Shown: piece after piece, positions 38,568 through 41,131 of the stretch | How positions within the stretch are numbered: the stretch's first letter is position 1 | Layout: each line of letters begins with the position of its first letter | NCBI GenBank assembly: GCA_947501445.1 | Contig: CANMVS010000032.1 | Coordinates: forward strand, 1 to 41,131 | Source of the DNA: an uncultured Rhizobiaceae group bacterium | GTDB lineage: Bacteria > Pseudomonadota > Alphaproteobacteria > Rhizobiales > Rhizobiaceae | Direction: 5' to 3' | Length of the DNA stretch: 41,131 bases | Translations under genes and position numbers: made by a program | The notes under the pieces: model-generated | Database searches by the model: none | Seen by the model: the letters and a program-made list of their open reading frames with translations, nothing else | Told to the model about the DNA's origin: nothing

Positions 38568-39716
38568 TTATTGCATTATCCCGGTTCCACGGCATGAGCA
38601 TCCATCGATGCGGGTGGTTTCGTGATTTGGCAGTTTTTCACTCTGTGAAAACCGGGCTGCCCTGTTATTGTGCCCAATTTTATACAGTTCTATCAAAGGC
38701 GTTACAGCGCCACTGAAGCGCAAACCTTCACAGTGTTCGCCAGTATCTTCATGTGTCGAATGTTGCAGAGCAGTGCCAACAAAGTCGCTAGGTTTGCAGC
38801 CAAAAGTTTCACGAAACAAACGTGAAAAATGCGCCTGGTCTGAAAACGCCCAATATTGCGAAACGCGAGCGACAACGCCGCGGTGCGGTTCGGAATGCGA
38901 CAGTTCGTTGAGCGCATTTTCAAGTCGTTGCTTCAGTATCGTACGTTGCACCCCGCCTTCCGCTTCAAAAATGCGATACAAAACAGCTCTTGAAACGCCA
39001 ATTTCCATGCAAATCTTTTCTGCATCAAGCATCGGATCACATAGGTTTTCTGCTACGAAGCGGCGGATCGCCTGGGCTCGAGACAAAGTGAAGCGTTTCT
39101 GCATTGATTCTTTGCTCAGATCGCGGGCGGTCAATGCTTTTAGAAGCCCGCAGTACCCATCAGACAAAGCAATTGCGTCCTGAACAGCAGACCTGGGAAC
39201 CAGATGAAGCATCAACTCAAGATTGCTCTTCAAAATACGCCCGACCGGAGAGCCAACAGGCAAATGGAAGAGGCACGGGTGTCGCGCCGGATCGTAACCT
39301 ATCGTAGCGTATGGAAATGTGAAGCTGACATAATCGACATTCTCGGTATTGATATGAAGTAGCCGGTTGGAATCGAATATTGACAATTTAGACGAATTCA
39401 TTTCAAAGCTTTGACCACTCAAAACTCCCTTTGAGGACCCAGCGCGATGCATGATCAATACCAATTGATCTTCTCGTTCGACCGAATACATCTCGGCGTT
39501 GTGTTGTACGACATGTCCATTGATTGAAAATTCACCCAAAATCGTGTTGCCAACACGAAATGCGTTTCCTGCAGCAAGAAACTCCTTTTCAGGCGGGTTA
39601 TGGCGCTTTAATCGAAATAGGCCCGAATTGAATGATTGCCAAATCTCCCAGCGCCTTTGAGGTTCAAACATCGAGGTATCAAGGCTAACGCTTGGGAGAG
39701 TGAGTTTCGTCGTCAC
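38568..39716 (-). CDS. AraC-family transcriptional regulator
   Basis: A 382-aa regulator with an N-terminal AraC-binding-like region and a C-terminal double helix-turn-helix (about 208-314: AEKICMEIGVSRAVLYRIF in the first helix pair, VSQYWAFSDQAHFSRLFRETFGCKPSDFV in the second). GTG 39716 is preferred. The family's typical SLDTS-x-x-E-P-x-x-RW-E-I-W opening lies before ATG 39671, and the GTG shares four bases (GTGA) with the stop of the upstream fragment. The frame is open further back to 39872, but that part runs antiparallel in frame over the autotransporter-like DNA and is not expected to be protein. A 68-residue tail after the HTH, rich in polar residues and ending in an odd Cys-rich stretch, is longer than usual and may reflect a changed 3' end. 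The target genes are unknown. Confidence 0.85.
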   Translation of the reverse strand: MTTKLTLPSVSLDTSMFEPQRRWEIWQSFNSGLFRLKRHNPPEKEFLAAGNAFRVGNTILGEFSINGHVVQHNAEMYSVEREDQLVLIMHRAGSSKGVLSGQSFEMNSSKLSIFDSNRLLHINTENVDYVSFTFPYATIGYDPARHPCLFHLPVGSPVGRILKSNLELMLHLVPRSAVQDAIALSDGYCGLLKALTARDLSKESMQKRFTLSRAQAIRRFVAENLCDPMLDAEKICMEIGVSRAVLYRIFEAEGGVQRTILKQRLENALNELSHSEPHRGVVARVSQYWAFSDQAHFSRLFRETFGCKPSDFVGTALQHSTHEDTGEHCEGLRFSGAVTPLIELYKIGHNNRAARFSQSEKLPNHETTRIDGCSCRGTGIMQ

Positions 39717-40414
39717 GATAAAGTACCCGCAGTGAGGACACCGCCGCCAATACCTTGCGCCAAAAATCCGGCGGAGCCCGGCCCGCTCACCCGGATATTG
39801 GCACTTTGGCCGGTCGGGATTGTGACTTTGCCTGCGTTGCCACCATGTGCGCTGGGTTTGCCTTTGGTACAAAACAGACTGAATGTCGAGCCGCTTTGGG
39901 TGCCGCCACCTATACTTTGAACCCGGATTCTGTGATGATATTGTCGCTGCGCATGAACGGCACCATCGACCTGTAGGCCGGATGTGCCGACGGCACCGGC
40001 GAAGCTCAGGTTCCCCTTGGTGCTGTAGACATGGAGTGACTTGCCTGTTTTATCATTATTGCCGCCAGATGCATCGACATGAATGGAATCTGTGCCCGCA
40101 GCACCAGGATGGTTCCGGGGAACGCCACCGGACGATAAGTTGGTTTGTTGACTGTCTCTGCCCTGTTGACCCGGACTGCCGGTTGTGTTGGCGTCCGAAC
40201 CCGGACAACCGGCACCATCGCTTTTTTGGAGTAAGACAGTGATGTTTGGTGTGTTGTTAATGAATTTTGCAGTCGGCGGATCCAGCGACGGGTGCTGGCA
40301 CTGGCTGACTTGCCCTGCCGCTGATGTCGGCACAACAGCCAGAAGCGCTGTTCCCGGTAGCAGTGTGGCTGGAAGTTTGTTGTTCAACTGCACAGCCTTG
40401 CATGACCACTTCAT
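39713..40414 (-). pseudogene. Truncated autotransporter/adhesin N-terminus
   Basis: An open frame of 233 aa starts at ATG 40414 with AGGG 7 nt upstream. It begins with a signal peptide-like segment (LPATLLPGTALLAVVP, cut near TSAAG). The body has Gly/Asn/Thr-rich repeats of large autotransporters, such as VDASGG, VYSTKGN, VQSIGGG, HGGNAGKVTI and SGPGSAGFLAQGIGGG. Autotransporters of this kind normally run well over 1000 residues and end in a barrel, whereas this frame stops right after the second SIGGG-like repeat and runs into the AraC gene. Several repeats look worn. I read it as the surviving 5' end of a broken gene. It could still make a small secreted protein. Confidence 0.55.
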
Positions 40415-40519
40415 TTGAAAACCCTTTTCCCGGCGCTGCGATTTGGGAGATCTGGAATTCTTTCCGCCTGTGTTCAAAACAATGTTTCAAAGTCGCCAGA
40501 GCGCGACACGAAACCATCT

Positions 40520-40558
40520 TGAAACAAGTTGTTTCAGTCATGCTAAGGTCCCGACCTT
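40520..40558. promoter_or_regulatory. Paired palindromes upstream of the autotransporter fragment
   Basis: TGAAACAA-G-TTGTTTCA (40520-40536) is a perfect palindrome with 8-bp arms. AAGGTC-CC-GACCTT (40545-40558) is a second one, 8 bp further. A further TGTTTCAA at 40483-40490 is an inverted copy of TTGAAACA at 40519-40526. They sit 70-145 bp upstream of the minus-strand start at 40414, a suitable place for an operator. The binding protein is unknown. Confidence 0.4.
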
Positions 40559-41094
40559 GCCAATTTTTATAATACAGATATTCGCATATCCAGACTTGCC
40601 GCACAAAACGTGCAACGACGCTTAAAGGTGGGATTCATCCTGCTTGTTGGGAGTGGGTAAAACGGGACGTGAGTTGAAAGAAACAGGGTGTCATACCGCT
40701 GTTATGCGTTGTGACGTTGTTAGTCATCCATCCATGCAGCGGCTCTGGTCATGGCTATCCGGTGTGCTCCACGCGGAAATCATTTCATTCTGCGGCGTTC
40801 ACAGGATGTCTTTTCTGCGCCGCGCCTTGTGCCTGTCTTGATGTGCAGTGATTGACATTGCACAGATGTAATGGAGGCGCTGGTGTATGTTGTTGTCGTG
40901 CACCTTATATTGATTTTTGGGCGTTGAATTGTGCAGATGTTGTTGTGATGTGTGCATTTGGATTTGGTGGTTGCGTTTGGAGATGTGATGCTGGTTTGGG
41001 TTTGGGTTATGTGATTCAAAGAACTGATGTTTTTGGATTGTTTGCCGCTGTTCGAACTGAATCGAAAAAATGTTATAAAGATTACGATTGAGTG
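40559..41094. other. Non-coding leader region, G/T-rich on the plus strand
   Basis: No supported gene. From about 40850 the plus strand is strongly enriched in G and T with repeated GTTG/TTTGG words, unlike the coding DNA. Open frames here have very skewed composition (Cys, Val, Gly) and no ribosome sites. It appears to be the upstream region of the promoter at 41095. Confidence 0.5.
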
Positions 41095-41123
41095 TTGACT
41101 TGTTTTGGATTGGGGGCTTATAA
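41095..41123 (+). promoter_or_regulatory. Strong sigma70-type promoter, possibly of an rRNA operon
   Basis: TTGACT (41095-41100), a 17-bp spacer and TTATAA (41118-41123) are followed by a GC-rich discriminator (GGCGGCAC). An AT-rich stretch with an A-run lies just upstream (about 41060-41085), like an UP element. This set of features is typical of stable-RNA promoters. The transcribed gene is beyond the window edge, so the rRNA assignment is inference. Confidence 0.55.
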
Positions 41124-41131
41124 GGCGGCAC

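Noticed and set aside
39717-39872. N-terminal extension of the AraC-type protein
   Set aside because: The residues encoded there are Arg/Cys/Trp-rich and overlap the autotransporter-like frame; the family's normal opening begins after GTG 39716.
40799-41131. Minus-strand 110-codon frame rich in Asn, Gln and His
   Set aside because: It is the complement of a G/T-rich non-coding stretch, has low complexity and no ribosome site, and lies upstream of a plus-strand promoter.
1-41131. CRISPR arrays, tRNA genes and complete insertion sequences
   Set aside because: I saw no regularly spaced short repeats, no cloverleaf-like sequence with a T-loop motif, and no transposase with flanking inverted repeats. 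A dedicated scan would be more sensitive than reading by eye.

Overview
The window looks like chromosomal DNA of a Gram-negative marine alphaproteobacterium, most likely a Rhodobacterales/Roseobacter-type organism. This is inferred from moderate GC content, the style of the proteins (a giant LEPR-XLL exoprotein, SapC, periplasmic adaptors, autotransporter remnants) and a likely rRNA-type promoter at the right edge. No gene fixes the genus.

Layout. (1) 126-1845, minus strand: a two-gene module, an unknown 203-aa protein followed by an overlapping XRE-HTH/ImmA-IrrE (HEXXH) protein, behind a good sigma70-like promoter. It resembles a toxin-antitoxin or phage-defence pair. (2) 1912-2659: no convincing gene, but two adjacent perfect hairpins. 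(3) 2660-3166: a small candidate gene whose stop overlaps the next start (TAATG). (4) 3166-29016: one 25.9-kb gene for an ~8616-aa LEPR-XLL protein. Its order is a long beta-helix-like region with inserted HG-(F/Y)-x-TGD modules, a Gly-rich low-complexity block, a propeller-like region, PKD domains, a duplicated domain pair, RTX-like repeats and three LamG-like domains. (5) 29194-29931 SapC and, convergent to it, 30231-30899 a TIGR02466-type 2OG-Fe(II) oxygenase. (6) 31105-37982: a tightly packed plus-strand operon of GAF/HlyD adaptor, PqqD-like/M50/adaptor fusion, C-terminally truncated SecA and a second secreted HlyD-like adaptor. (7) 38421-40414, minus strand: an AraC-type regulator lying between what look like the N-terminal and C-terminal remnants of a large autotransporter gene. 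(8) 40415-41131: palindromic sites, a G/T-rich non-coding stretch and a strong promoter at the very end.

How the parts may work together. The giant protein needs an export route. The four-gene operon next door provides a SecA-family ATPase, a polytopic membrane protein carrying an adaptor arm, and two HlyD-type adaptors, but no ABC exporter, outer-membrane channel or SecY. My main hypothesis is a dedicated SecA-powered, adaptor-based exporter for the LEPR-XLL giant protein, with the LEPR-XLL segment as targeting element and SapC and the oxygenase as possible accessory factors. The gene content and order are seen in the sequence. The functional link is inference.
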